A stretch of 64,000 bases of DNA, from assembly GCA_028641055.1 (NCBI GenBank), contig CM054059.1:111674263-111738262 (forward strand). The letters are read 5' to 3'. The position numbers and the translations under genes are program-made. Shown one piece after another: positions 33,223 to 45,802 of the stretch. Source of the stretch: Alopecurus myosuroides. Taxonomy: Eukaryota; Streptophyta; Magnoliopsida; Poales; Poaceae. Numbering within the stretch: the stretch's first letter is position 1; each line of letters opens with the position of its first letter. The notes under the pieces were generated by a model, which was not told the origin of the DNA, did no database searches, and saw only the letters and a program-made list of their open reading frames with translations.

Positions 33223-36200
33223 TCAAGTAGAAGCAGCAGTGTTCTCGGCGCTGGCCTTGGTGGCTTCAGCGTCAGCGTTGGCCTTGGCGGCTTCAGCTTC
33301 AGCGCTGGCCTTAGCAGCATCAACCTCCGAGTTGGCGGCGTCGGTCTTCGCAGCATCCGCATCTGGCTCGGTAGCAGCTTGTTCAGAGGTGGCAGTGGCC
33401 ACCCAGGTGGCGTCCGTAGCCGAGGTGGAGGCCGCAGTCTGAGCGCGGAGTCGCGCCGTGTCGTCGAGAGCCGCACCTGAGGAGGTGCCGAACTCGAGGG
33501 CCGCGGTGTCGATCGTTATCTCCACGCTCTTGGTCTCCTCCTCGCTGTCTGCAACGACCGCGGCCTTCCCCTTCCCGGTCTTGTAGCGCTCACTTTCGAA
33601 GCTGCTCAGGCCTGCAGACTCGGTGGCGTCCTCGTCTTCATCATCGTCGTCATCATCGCCCTCCACCTCTGTGTCGGGCTCGGTGACGCCGTCGATGAAG
33701 CGCGCGGTGTCCGCGTACTGGGCGATCTCGTACGCAACCGACTGGCGGCGAGCCACGCAGTCGGGATCCGTCTCCCACTTCGACTTCTGCCTCATCTCGA
33801 GAATGACGTTAAGATCAAGGTTTTCATACCAGCTGCAGATGAACAGCAGCAGCATGTCAGCACCGGCCCGAGCTCCAGATGCCCGCCATTTCTTCATCTC
33901 GGCCTTCATGCCAGTCAGCTTCTCGGCAAGCCCGCGGATGGTTGGTGGCGCAGTCTCCCGCGGCCAGAATAGGTCATGAAGTTGGAAGGCAGTGCGCACC
34001 AAATCGGTGCCCACGCCCCTTAGGCGCTGGATCTGGACCTGCATGGTGGTGATGCTGTCTTCAATTGAAGCCTTGGCATCCATAGGCTCGCCCTTCTCGG
34101 TGCGAACAGCTTGGGCCTTTGCCAGAGCAGGCTTGCAAGACGAGTCGAGGTCGGGGAAGATTTCTGAAAGAGCTATCAAGAAGATTAGAGACAGGGGCAG
34201 AATAGAAAAAAGAGTCGAGTAGAAGAGAAGCAGAAGGGAAAAGTGAAGTGCAAAGAAGTGGGCACTTACTATTCAGGTCGTAGAGTAGCGCCTGCAGCTT
34301 GTTCTTCCAGGACTCTTGGTCAGCAACATGCTTTTCTTCTACCTTCCGGAACTGCGCCAGCTGAAGCATGAGATCTGAGTTGCTCTCCTTCAGTGTCTTG
34401 CATTCCAGCTCGAGAGCCCTTTGCTTGGCCGCGGCTGCTGCTTTGGCCTTCTTCTTATCGGCCACTGCTTTATCTCTCTCGGTAGCTAGATCAATGGCTT
34501 TCTGGAGAGCAGTTCGCAGCTGGACCTGCAATGGTTCCATCTCGGAGAGGTGCCTTTTCTTGAATTCCACCTCAAGGCTTGCAAGCTGCTGCTGCACCTC
34601 AGCAGGCTTGAGACAGTCGAGATGCTCCTCGACAAACTTCTTATGATCTTCTGTGAAAAGCAAACCACGGTCAGCAGAGTAGCGAAGATGAAAGCAAGAA
34701 AACAAGCCAAGAAGACATCAACTCACCTTCCAGCTTCTTGATCGTGTCTTGGCCGCTCTCAACAAAGACGCGGCAGTTCTCGTGCTCCTTGGCCAGGGCC
34801 TTGAATTTGCCTGCAGAGAATGGCCGATTAGAGCAGAAAGCAAAAAGCGGGCGTAAGCACCAAACGCAGAAACCGCGTAGCTAAAAGCTTACTTTCGACT
34901 TCGGAGATCTTGAGGGCGCTATCCATGACCTCCTTCTCCGCCGCCTCATCGTACTTGCGCTCCAATTCTAGGGCCTCAAGACGCCTCCTAGCGATGCTGT
35001 GGTTCCATAGCAGCCGCCGGTACAGGTTGGTCCTTTTCAGAAGGCTATTCTGAAAGGAAGAAAGAAAAAAGAATCAGACGAAGTTGTAAAAATTCAACCC
35101 GAGAAGGCGGCAACTCGGTTGAGTACCCACCTACTCGGCCAGAATCTCGGGGACTGGGTGATGGATAAGAAGAAGGAGAAGAATAGAAGAGAAGGAAAAT
35201 GCAACTCGGGATGAATGAGCAAAGCTTACCGCGTAAGTCTGTTCAAGATCCTCTGCGGCCTTGCGATGGACGAACAGCTTGGCGGTGAGCGTGCTGGTAT
35301 TGGACGAGATAGTCATGGGTTTATAACCCATGTCCGCATTGTTCCAATCGATGCGCATGTGATCCAAATCGCCCAAAGACGTGCCGTGCCAGTTCTTGTT
35401 GCCAAGGACTTCGCTGTCCCACTCAGCGTCAATAAATCCAACCCGGTCGACTATCTTCTCAAGGCACGTGGACGTCACCTCGGCTTCCTGAACCTCGCGC
35501 GAGTAGATCGAGACAGACCGGTCCTTATTCCTGGCTGGAGGCTTGGAGTCCACCGCCGTGGCCTGTTTGCCCCTCCTGATAGCAAGTTTCTTCTCGGCTG
35601 GGGTCATTGGGATGCTGTGCTGCTGGCTCATCTTCACCATATAAGGTGGGAAGCTGGGTGGATCTGGGAAGCTGGATCCTGCAGCGGTGTCAGCAGCCGC
35701 GTCAGGTTCACGGATGGTGAGCTGGCCGGGCTTGGCAATTGGTCTTGGCGGCAGCATCGTGGCAGCACCATGCGCACCGCCACGCGGCGGGTTCCTGCGG
35801 ACAGTGCCCTCTGGCTGGTCAGCTGGCTTCTCGGCAGTCTGGTTCCCGGCAGTTTGCTTCTCGGCGGCCTTCTTCTCGGCGGCCTTCTTTTCAACGGCTT
35901 CCTGCTTGATCTTCTTGATAGGCTGCTTGGCCGGAGGGCTGGATGCTGTCTTGGTCTTCTTCACCGGCGGGGAGTTTGGCGCGGTGGAGGAAGTGCCCTG
36001 CTGGGTAGGCGGCACCAAGGGCGTGCTACCCGGCGTAGCATCCGGCTGAGCACTACCCTGCGCGGCTTCTGATTGCGCGCCGCTCAGAGGGTACTGCTCC
36101 ATCTCATCAATTGTCTCAACCCGCTGCTCGGCAGCGGGGTCTTGCTGTGTGGCGTCTTGTCCTTCTACCCGCGGCTGGGCCGCGGGGTCGTCATGCTCAG

Positions 36201-38323
36201 CAGCCCCTGTCACTGGCTGCTCTTGGTCTTCTTCTCGCCGCTCAAGGGCGGCGTCATCATGCTGCTCAAGATCTTGTTCTAAGTTCTCCTCGGCCGTGGT
36301 GGCCGGAGGAGAAGGCGGCCTCGCGTCGCGATCAGCATCCCGCGCCTCTTGTTCCGCGCGGGCCTGCTGCTCCTGCTCGGTGTCGTGGGCGTCGGTGTCC
36401 ATGTACCGAGCATCGTCGGAGTCGTCTCCTTTCACGGGAGAGGATGCACGCGCCCCGTCCCGAGCGGCGTCCTCGTCCTCCTCGGAGATCTCGATGAGCT
36501 TGTCAACATCGATGGCGGTCTTCTTCTTGGGTTTGGTGGATGCGACGGCAGCACTAGCGTCCAAGGGGGCGCTGAAGAGAAGAAAGAAGTTTAGAAAAGG
36601 AAAAGGACAGACGAAATCGAGAAGAAACAGCGGAGTAAAAGTATTGGGAAATTGCGGCCATAGAGGTGTATAGCTTAGGAGAAAGTGGCTTACCCTTTGC
36701 GGGAAGGGGGTAGCCGTCGCCCTTTTGCCACGGCCTTCTTAGTCTTCTTCCCGGCCGTCTTCGTCTTCTTGGAGGGGGGCTCCTGAGCACCGCTACCCGT
36801 CCTCTTGCGAGTAACAGGAGCGGCGACTGAAAGCGGATCAACGGCCAGGGCGTCCTCCTCCTCGTCCTCGCCCTCCTCCTCAGCGTTGGCATCGTCTGTA
36901 CCATTGGGAAGAAGGAAACAGTTCAGAAGCGGGAGGAAGTGGGGTTGCGCTACTAGCGGCCAGACAAGATGAGCTCAATTACCTTCGTCATCATCCTCGG
37001 ACCAATCACGAACAGACGCGTCAACGTGATGTTTTTCTGTTTGAGCGGCGTGGGGGACGTTGAGCTTGTCCGCGGTCTCGAAGGAGACCTCGTCGTCTTC
37101 CTCTCGGTCGTCCGACCAGTTGTCCTCGAAGCGTTCCATGCTCTCAGCGAGCTGGCGAGCAAGGACCTGAAGAATAGAGAAACATCACAAGTTAGTCGAG
37201 TAGCATAGAGGCATCCTACTCGGCAAGGCGTGCAAACATAAAGCACATTAATCCTAAGAAGTGCTACTCCGTGTGCTACTCGGCAAGGCGTGCAAACATA
37301 AGGCACATTAAGCCTAAGCAGTTCTGCTAAGTGCCCTACTCGACGCAGAGTGCAAATACTAGTCGCTGCAAGATAAGAAGGCTATCTACTCGGAACATGC
37401 ATACAAGAAATAGGATAAGAAGTACATACCCGCTCGATTGGCTTCGTACGGCTGTATGGGATGAAGCCATACTGCCAATTGTCCCTGAGGCCAGTGGTCA
37501 TGATGGACCGCGCATGAGCGGCGACATCCGCGTTGCTGAGCTCGAACGTGGTTGTCCGAGTACAGTCGCGGGGGCCGCCCATGTAGCACATGGGGTGGAC
37601 GCGGTGCTGGAGCGGCAGCACCCGCTTGGAGATCCAGCAGGCGATTGGGTCGTCACTCTTGAGCCCTTCTCCGGCCAGATAGGCGAGGCGCTCGTCCATC
37701 TGCTTCAGGTTGTTGTCGATGGACGGCTTGGTCCGCCAGTTCTGCCCGGTGGGAGCTCGATTGCTCCAACGGGGCAGGTTGATTCGGTCCTCCACCTTGG
37801 CTCCCTTCATGGCGGGGACATTCTGCACGTACAGGAACGTCCTCTACCACTTGCGGACAGAATCCAATCCCTTGATGCGCGGATGGTTGGTTCCAGGGCG
37901 CTGCACCATCATGGCGCTGCCGGTCTCTGTTATCCGGCTGCTGGTGTCCGTGCCGTCCTTCTTGCCTTTGCTCTGCTGGCGAAAGAAGAAATACCTGGAC
38001 CAAGTCTCTGTTGTGGGGCGAACGCCCAGGAAGGCCTCGCATACCACGGCGTGGTACGAGAGGAAGACGACGGCGTTCGGAGGGAGATGGTGCATCTGGA
38101 GGCCGTAATGGTCGAGGAACGACCGGAGGAAATTTGATGCTGGAAGCCCGAATCCTCGCGCGAAGTGGGCAAGGAAGACGACGTGCTCACCTTCCTGCGG
38201 GGCAGGGACGAGCTCACCGTCAGGTTGCCGGCAGCGAACACCGGGAGGAACTCGCCGGGTGTTCACCAGCCATTGGCAGTCCTCGGCGGTGACCTCGGAT
38301 CCGGCCTAGCCGGCGCGAGCCAT
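33223..38323 (-). pseudogene. Antisense-strand accessory gene of element C, multi-exon, two TAG codons
   Basis: On the minus strand from ATG 38323 (MARAG then TAG at 38306-38308) to the stop at 33223. The first exon, also cut by TAG at 37844-37846, contains FLRSFLDHYGLQMHHLPPNA, similar to the FFREVLNYYGL segment of element A and to PF04195. Its donor is near 37433 (GTATGTAC). Later segments include an acidic exon (36980-37165), a Lys-rich stretch (SKKTKTAGKKTKK, 36700-36900), a long low-complexity Glu/Gln/Pro/Ala exon (35220-36564), coiled-coil exons (34270-35040) and a C-terminal exon (33223-34170) with GVGTDLVRTAFQLHDLF, an Asp/Glu run and Ala-rich AEAEAAKANADAEA repeats. Exon edges carry GT/AG words, but I did not verify every phase. 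Function unknown. Confidence 0.7.
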
Positions 38324-38488
38324 GGCGGTGAGGAGGAAATTGGGGAAAAGATCGAAGGATTTGGTGTGTGGAGAAGCTCGCGGCGGCGCAGTGAGTTGCG
38401 CAGCGGCGAGGAGCTCTGCGGCGGCGGAGAAACGAGAAGGCAGAGGGGAAATTGTGAGCGGAAGGAGAACAAGGAGTTACCGAGGGGG

Positions 38489-38496
38489 TATTTATA
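38489..38496 (-). promoter_or_regulatory. TATA box of the antisense gene of element C
   Basis: TATAAATA on the minus strand (GGTATAAATACC), about 165 bp upstream of the antisense ATG. It corresponds to the TATAAATAG at 4759 in element A. Confidence 0.6.
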
Positions 38497-39002
38497 CCGC
38501 TCCTCGGATTACCGTTACGAGTTGAGAAAGTGGGATCGATCGTGGCAGTAATCGTGTGGCGTGAGGTCTGTGGGCCGGTTAGAAACGCACACAGCGCAGA
38601 ACGCGCGCGTAACGGCCGCATTAGATCCCACGACGAGATCGTGGGCAATTACTGCGCGTGATGGGACGTAACGGGCTGGTGGGCCCACCCCGTGAAAACT
38701 GGGCGCGTGGCCTGTCAGTTCCCGGGCACCGAGGCGTCGAAGTCGTGTCCGCATGACACTTGCCCAGTTGCAGCGCGGAAAGCCGGATTGTGCTCTGTCA
38801 CGCAGAGATTCCGTTTCAAGATTTCACCAAGTCATTTTACTCGGCTACAGAGAAGAAAAGTGGCCCTATTCGGAAGAGAAGAAACAAGATCAAGGGCTAC
38901 TCGGAGGTTTTCACTCGGTATCCCAAGGTTCAAGGGCAAGACTGTCAAGGTTGGTTTTTAAGCTGGCAGGGCCCAGTGAACGAATTCGCAGGACTCTACC
39001 AG
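38497..39002. other. Noncoding sequence between antisense promoter and polypurine tract of element C
   Basis: About 500 bp upstream of the antisense TATA box. No ORF is recognised; this is where regulatory sequence of the antisense gene would lie. Confidence 0.5.
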
Positions 39003-39015
39003 CTTCGGGGACTGC
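39003..39015 (+). other. Element C polypurine tract
   Basis: CTTCGGGGACTGC directly before the 3' LTR. The core CGGGGACTGC recurs in the 21 bp repeats at 30998-31144. Confidence 0.7.
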
Positions 39016-39890
39016 TGTCGGGGGGTTACCCCCGAGTAGGGTAAAGGCAAGTGCTAAAGGCAAGATCAGAAGGGATGTTTGGCCGAGTAGCCGGCTACCT
39101 GGTACTCGCTACCCGGTCGACTGCTACCCGGTCTTACACCTAGACGGCCAGAAGGATGAATCAAGAGAGTTATGCTCCTCCGAATAGAAGAGCTGGTCCG
39201 AGTAGAAATGGCGGGAACCTACTCGGGCCAGAAGTCAAAGGAGCCGTTCTGACACCGAATCCCGCGTATCCCGGGTCCGTACTTCGCACTGTTCACAGCA
39301 CTGTTCATCTGAGGACGGCGTGCCTGACAGCGACAGTGTGTCAGCAGGGCGTCGCAGGATAGGGGGGACCTACTGTGTGTTTGCCATAGTGATAACAGAC
39401 TGGACACTTGGTTTTTCCCAACGAATTTCCGCACCGGGACAAATCTAGAAGCCAAAGATGTCAGCGGGAACTCGGAAGAAGGACGGTGTGCACACAATGT
39501 CGACATCTGTTTGTATTTGGCTGTATCCGGTAGGGCACCGAGTATATAAGGTGCCCTGCCCCCTCCTGCGCGAGGGACGCTGACCTAGATCCTGGACTGG
39601 TTCACGTTCTTGGCCTAGTTCATCTGGTAGAGGGAAGAGTGGCTACTCGGTAGCAAGAACAATTGTACTGTGGCTACTCGGTGAGACATCAAAATACAGA
39701 GAGAAAGGCAGGAGTAGGGGTTTTACCTCCTCACGAGGGCCCTGAACCTGGGTAGATCGTATTGTTTGCAGTGCATGTTTCATACTCCACGTGTCTACTC
39801 GTCGCGTGATCCCTCCCCGGGCGCCTCCGGCGTCCTTCGTCCCCACATCTTTAGCCATCCTATGGCATCTGCCGTGACACCACCACGACA
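39016..39890 (+). repeat. Element C 3' LTR
   Basis: 875 bp, equal in length to the 5' copy with about 18 substitutions by eye. It is followed by the target duplication GTAAT at 39891-39895. Confidence 0.93.
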
Positions 39891-39895
39891 GTAAT

Positions 39896-41620
39896 CGCAC
39901 TGAAATATTTTCCGATCATAAGAGTCTGAAGTACATCTTCACTCAACCAGATCTAAACCTCAGGCAAAGGAGATGGATTGAAAAGATCAAAGACTTTGAT
40001 CTTACCATTTCTTACACTCTAGGAAAGGCTAATGTTATGGCCGATGCTCTCAGTTGCAAGTCGTATTGCAATAATCTCATGATCATGGAAAGCCAACCTC
40101 CTCTTCATGAAGAATTCCAGAAGCTGAACCTTGGTCTTGTTCCTCAAGGCTATCTTGCAAACTTGACAGCCAGTCCAACACTCGAGGACAAGATTCGTTC
40201 TGAACAACTTCGTGATGCTGAAATCAAGAAGATGGTAGAACACATCAAAGAAGGCAAGGAGAAATTTAAGTCCTTCTCAATTGATGACAAGGGAAATGTG
40301 TTCTTCGAAGGACGCATTGCAGTTCCTCAAGTTCAAAGTCTCAAAGATGTCATTCTCAAGGAGGCTCATGAAACTCCTCTCTCCATACACCCTGGAAGTA
40401 CAAAGATGTACCAGGATCTCAAGACACTGTATTGGTGGCCTGGCATGAAACGTGAAATTGCTCAATACGTTTCTGAATGCGACGTTTGTCAACGTGTTAA
40501 GGTAGTTCATCAGAAAACATCCGGTCTTCTCCAACCTCTGAAAATCTCTGAGTGGAAGTGGGACATGATTGAAATGGACTTCGTCACTGGTTTTCCAAAG
40601 TCCAAGAGGGGCAACGATGCAATCTTCATTGTCATTGATCGACTAACTAAAGTAGCTCACTTCTTTCCTGTCAAAGAGACAATCTCAGCTAGTCAATTAG
40701 CAGAGCTCTACACATCAAAGATTGTTCCTCTTCATGGTGTTCCATTGGAAATAAGCTCAGACCGTGGAAGCATATTCACTTCTCATTTCTGGAAAAGCTT
40801 TCAAGAAGCATTGGGCACCAAACTTCTGTTCAGCACAGCTTATCACCCTCAGTCTCAAGGGCAAGTCGAGAGAGTCAATCAGATTCTCGAGGATATGCTC
40901 AGAGCATGTGGTATCTATTTTGGCATGAAATGGGAGGAATGTCTTCCATATGTTGAATTCTCCTACAACAACAGCTTCCAGGCAAGCCTAGGCATGGCAC
41001 CATTTGAGGCTCTCTATGGCCGCAGATGCAGGAGTCCAATCAATTGGTCTGGAGCTGGTGAACGTTCATTCTTAGGCCCTGACATTGTTAAGGAGGCCGA
41101 AGAGAAAGTTCGCATCATTCGTGACAATCTCAAGATTGCTCAGTCTCGTCAGAAAAGCTACTATGACAGCAAGCACAGGGATATGATCTATGCACCTGGT
41201 GACAAAGCATATCTCCGTGTAACTCCCCTCAGAGGCACTCATCGTTTTGGTGTCAAAGGAAAGCTTGCACCAAGATATATTGGTCCTTTCAACATTCTCT
41301 CAAGGCGTGCGGAAAATTCCTATCGTCTTGAACTTCCGGAAAAGCTATCCAAGGTGCACGATGTGTTTCACGTGTCACAGCTCAAGAGGTGCTTCAAAGA
41401 TCCAGATCATGCAGTTGATCATGATTCCATTGAACTGCAAGAAGATCTCTCTTATGAGGAGCACCCTATTCGAATCCTCGATGAGACCGAGCGCAAAACT
41501 CGCAACAAGAGCACCAAATTCTTGAAAGTGTAGTGTTCCCATCATTCCGATAAAGAGGCAACGTGGGAAACCGAAGAGGATCTTCGCAAGAAGTATCCGG
41601 ACCTTTTCTCTTCTCGGTAG
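39896..41620 (+). pseudogene. Element B end of RNase H, integrase and chromodomain
   Basis: This resumes the frame broken at 24700: the first codons give [15 protein letters not shown], the conserved RNase H continuation. Integrase zinc segment: [20 protein letters not shown]...CDVCQ. Core: [19 protein letters not shown] and GQVERVNQ (the D, D, E triad). Post-core: GPFNILSR and [12 protein letters not shown]. The C-terminal chromodomain ([20 protein letters not shown] to EATWETEEDLRKKYPDLF) is cut by TAG at 41531-41533 after FLKV, where related elements have Gln. The natural end would be TAG 41618-41620. The chromodomain is thought to direct integration to heterochromatin. Confidence 0.9.
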
Positions 41621-41644
41621 GAATCTCGGGGCGTGATTCCTTCA

Positions 41645-41657
41645 AGGGGGGGTGTTT
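41645..41657 (+). other. Element B polypurine tract
   Basis: AGGGGGGGTGTTT-type purine-rich run directly before the 3' LTR, which starts TGTAACATCCC at 41658. Confidence 0.65.
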
Positions 41658-44600
41658 TGTAACATCCCAAGTATGAAAAAACAACCTTTAGAATGTTTGC
41701 TTTTTGTTACATTATGTTTTGCATCATGACATCATAATCATTGCATTTGTTTTGCATTTGTTTTCCATTTGTTTTCATTTGATTTCATTTGTTTTCACTT
41801 GTTTTCCATTTGAAATTCAAACAAATTTCAAATTCTTGTTCATACTTGTTCTGTTACAATGTTTCAAATGAAAATGACAACACAAACCAATCATTTGTTT
41901 CCAATAAGCTTAAAAATTAAAAACTTTTAAATTGCTTAAGTTTCAATTATTCAATTAATAACAAGTTCACTCAAATTCAATTAAATTTCCAAACAGCAAC
42001 TAATTTCAAATTTTTGAAGAACAAAAGTTTGCACATTGGTGCTGTTACAATAAATAACCTATACAATTTTTTCCCTAAATTTTTCCAACCCTAAAACTAT
42101 GCTTTTCTTCCCTTTTCTTTTTCTGCAAAAAAAAAAGAAAACAAACAAACAGAAACAGAACAAAAAAAAAAGAGAGGGGAGAGGGCAGGCTAGCCCAGCA
42201 GCCAGGCCCAGCCCACCTCTCTCCCTTTCCCTTACCTCTGTACGGCGTTCATCGCGCCTGTCCACGTCGGCGGTGCGGAGAAGGGAACGTCCACCGCGGC
42301 TCCTCCTCCTCCTTATAATCGGCCACGAGCTCCTCCTCCCGTGCCCTAGCTTACCTCCTCCCCTTCTCTCTCACGCCGCCGCCGTCCAGCTCACTCCACC
42401 CTCCTCTGCTTCTCCCACCCCTGAACACCACCGCCACCGCAAGCAAACCCCGGCGATCGCCGTCGCCAGGATGTTCCTCAGCGCGGGCTAAGCGCGGGAA
42501 CCGCCTTCCCTCTACTTCCTCTTCCTCCTCGACACAGCAGCGAGGACGGGGAGAGCCGGGATCACTGCCGCCATCTTCTTCCCTGTCGCCGTCGTCGGCC
42601 ATCTCCACTTCACCGAGCACGATCGCCTCCTCCTCCTTCCGCCTCCCTGTGAGCACACCACCCCCTTCCCCTCTCTCTCCAGTCTGCACGCGCAAGCACG
42701 CCTCCCTGAACGCACACGAATAGCAGCACAGCGCAGTGGCAGCAGCACTGCGCGCACGCTCACGAGGTCGAGGGTTCGATCCCCGCCTCCGCGGGATTAA
42801 TTCCCAACCTTTTGCACCGCGCGCTGACAGGTGGGGCCTCCCTGTCAGTGACGCGTGCTGCCACGCAACGCCACCGTGGCCCAGGGCCCCCTCGTCAGTG
42901 GCCTAGGCTGGGCCACTGCGAGGTGTAAATCGTTCTGCCCCTTTTCTTTTTAAAATCCAGTCCATGTTTATTTACAAATTGGTCCTTGATTTTCAAATAC
43001 AAATAACTTGGGCATTTTAAATCCAAACTTAATAAATAAAATATGTATTCTGCACCAAATTTAATTCTCTACCTACTTAAATCATTTGTTTACTGTTTTG
43101 AGCAGTTCAAATAGTTTCAAAATTTCAAATTCAAAAAACTCTTTTGAATTTGATTAAGTTCATAACTAATTCAAATTTAATTCAAATGACACATATAAAA
43201 TATGTTTTCCATGCTAAATTGAACCACCTTTCCAAATATAAACTTTGTTTCCTGTTTTGGATAATTAAAATTGGTTAAATAATTTAAACCTTGTTTAAAT
43301 CATTTAAAATTGCTAAATTCATAACTTGGTCAAATTAATTTCTTTTTGAACATATAAAATATGTTTTCAAACCAGAAAATTATAATCTTTTCAAATATGA
43401 ATTTTATTTAATGTTTTGAACAAATAAAAATTCAAATAATTTCATACTTGAATTAAATTCATTTAAATCTTGTTCAAACTTGTTTAATTCATAATTAATT
43501 CATCTTAATTCCTTTTTCAACAAATGAAACATGTATTCCACCTAAAATTTTGTGTTCTTTTCAAATATTAACTTTGTTATCTATTTTGAACAATTAAAAT
43601 TGGTGAAAACAACAAATGCTTGTGTAACTCCTTTAAGAAACCAAAATTTCATAACCTAATAAATAAATTTCCAAACTTGGTAAACAACATTTCCAATTGA
43701 AGCTAATTGTTTTCTTATTGTTTTCCTCATCCATGCATCATTCTAATCAACTTTCACATGATGGTTATTTGTAGATCATTTAATTCAACCTTAATTCATG
43801 GCCTTTCCATATGCAATCCAAATTGCATATGGGTCCATTTAATTATGTTACCATGTCAACTAGCTTATTTTGATGCATCAATTAAATTGTCATGCATCAT
43901 CCCATGATTGTGCATTATGCCATGTTATTGATTGTTTGTCTCTCTGCGTTGTTTGTTTGCTTCTTCTCGAATAGACGACGACGTTGAGACAGACGAGGTT
44001 TACGACACTACTTCTGAGGAGTTAGCCCAGTACCAGGCTACTGAGTTTGCAGGCAAGTATTCACTCACCAGAACCATTGTGTCCTTTCCACACTGGATAT
44101 CGATACTTTCCGTTGTCTATTCTGCTAGCCTTAAGATTCGTTGCTTGTGTTCCGATCCTATCACATGTTATCCTATAACCCTGATATAGCCTAACCTCCA
44201 CACCTATAACCCTTTCGCTTGTTGCCTGTGTCTTACTAGCATGCTTAGGGTTGTTTATGCTCGAGTCTGCTGTCCATTATATCTGTTATCATATTTTATT
44301 ATGTTCTGGGGCTCGATGTTAAACAACAACCTGTTAATGTTTGAGGTAATGCTAATTTGATGATAAGGCACCGGCAGGAGGCCGGGTATGGTTTTGAGGC
44401 CTGCTAGTGTCGAACTCAGGAAAAGTCTTTGTCCTCTAGATCCATGATGAGCGCGCTAACCGCATGTGGGAAGCGTGTATGGGCCCCCCCTCAATTTGAT
44501 TCGATTCGCATCTCGTCCAAATCGCCTCATTTAGTTTGGGTTTTCCATTTGCCGCATGCATATGCAGGTGCGAACCCGAGGCCAGGGTGGTAACTTTTGT

Positions 44601-45797
44601 AGTCGGCATTTAGGGAGACACGTTCTTAGAGTGCTATGAGGGTCCCCTTTTCTTCGTGGGGCTTGATTAGCCGTGCGCTCATTTGCACGGGGTTCTTTGG
44701 GCTTGATGCGAAGAAGAGTTGGGTTGTGTTGAGTGCCTCGCTTGGTGGGTTTGATCCCCGTCTGGCGGGGTATTCTTACGTGTACGGCCAAATTGGTGCA
44801 CCCCTGCAGGGTTAAATCTTCTCGAGAAGCCGTGTTGTCCGCGGTTATGGATGACTTGGTGATAGGGCTGGCTAACAAGGATTATACCACTTACACCTAA
44901 TTAATGATAACTTGACTAGTAATAGTATTATTGACACAATAACTTGAACCATCATTAATCCAACTGTGTGAGTTATCCTAGGATTGCTTCTTTGGATAAG
45001 GGGCGAGATCGAGGATGGGTTTGTTTGAGGTTAGTGGTAGTTGGTTACGATGCGCTATCTTATCCCCTTCTTTTAGCCGGAAGTTGTAGCGTGTTTCTTT
45101 AGTTGGTTAGAGCAGCCTGCTGCCGCACTTTTGTATCACCTATTCTTCCGTTGAACCCAAAGCATATGTACTTGGTGTTGCCGGGTACACTATGGTATCT
45201 TGTGAGTCTTGCTTGCCAGTACTTGTCTGTACTGACCCCTTTGGGGCTGTGGTTTCCGCAGACTACGTTTCCGAGGATCCCCATGGTGGCTACTACGTGG
45301 AGTATGACGAGGCTGCTGACGAGTAGATAGCGGACCAGGGCAGGATCCGAGACATCGTGGATGGGCTCCGTCTTTTCGTTTCCGGCCTCTTAGGCCTGTT
45401 TGGATCTTGTCTGTACTCAGACACTTTGGATGCTTCCGCTGTGATGTAATGATGAATTGTTGGGACATGTGTCCTCTGGATGATTGTATTTGCTATCTCT
45501 GCTCTAGTGAGATCTATTTGCAACTTATTTCTATTTCTTTGTATCTTAGAGATTTGTTGTGATATCACTTGTTCAAATGCCGTTGACGTACCATGTGTGT
45601 ATGATTATGAAGTACGTCAATGGAAGTAGTCGGATTTCTATGGGATGGTTTACGCAGACGATGGATAGTAGAGAATGGTTGTCACACGTTTACGTGTTGG
45701 CCTGCTCATATTGAGATGCGGGTGCCGGTATGCCCCGTAAGCCATTTATCTACTGTTTAGCGGGCTGTGAGTATCCTCTAGAAGTCCGGGTGCGACA
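41658..45797 (+). repeat. Element B 3' LTR (4140 bp)
   Basis: Differs from the 5' LTR at roughly 65 sites including small length changes in A-runs (by-eye count, about 1.6%). Divergence is higher in the first 1.3 kb than in the remainder. Confidence 0.9.
43975..45326 (+). CDS. Candidate spliced acidic peptide in the element B 3' LTR
   Basis: Second copy of the segments described at 18646-19998: exon 43975-44052 ending at GC donor CAG|GCAAGT, and exon 45262-45326 after TTCCGCAG. Both exons are identical to the 5' LTR copies while surrounding LTR sequence carries about 1.3% differences. At these lengths (143 nt) the identity alone is not significant. Confidence 0.38.
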
Positions 45798-45802
45798 AAC
45801 TC
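45798..45802. repeat. Target-site duplication of element B, right copy (AACTC)
   Basis: Identical to 16315-16319. Confidence 0.9.

Larger units (their letters stand above)
24701..39890 (+). mobile_element. Element C: 15.2 kb Tat-type gypsy retrotransposon nested in element B
   Basis: Two 875 bp LTRs (TGTCGGGGGG...CACCACGACA) with about 18 differences by eye (about 2%) and a perfect 5 bp target duplication GTAAT. Plus-strand order: LTR, primer site, gag, protease, reverse transcriptase, RNase H, linker with tandem repeats, integrase, spacer, antisense gene on the minus strand, polypurine tract, LTR. The layout matches element A and fits the Tat lineage. Three TAG codons interrupt gag-pol and two interrupt the antisense gene, so this copy is unlikely to be autonomous. 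Confidence 0.93.
16320..45797 (+). mobile_element. Element B: chromodomain gypsy retrotransposon with 4.1 kb LTRs
   Basis: Ends TGTAACATCCC...GTGCGACA. LTRs are 4150 bp (16320-20469) and 4140 bp (41658-45797), about 1.6% different by eye, flanked by the target duplication AACTC (16315-16319 and 45798-45802). Without the nested element C (15,195 bp with its duplication) the element is about 14.3 kb. The internal order is primer site, extra ORF, gag, protease, reverse transcriptase, RNase H (split by element C), integrase, chromodomain, polypurine tract. The chromodomain, gag zinc knuckle and Met-tRNA-type primer site fit the Tekay/Del chromovirus lineage. It is now inactive: gag has a stop and a frameshift, RNase H is interrupted, and the chromodomain is cut by a stop. 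Confidence 0.92.

Noticed and set aside
35215..36072. 285-codon plus-strand ORF
   Set aside because: Lies wholly opposite the GC-rich low-complexity exon of the element C antisense gene. Its composition (Leu/Gly/Val from Lys/Glu/Ala codons read backwards) marks it as a shadow frame.
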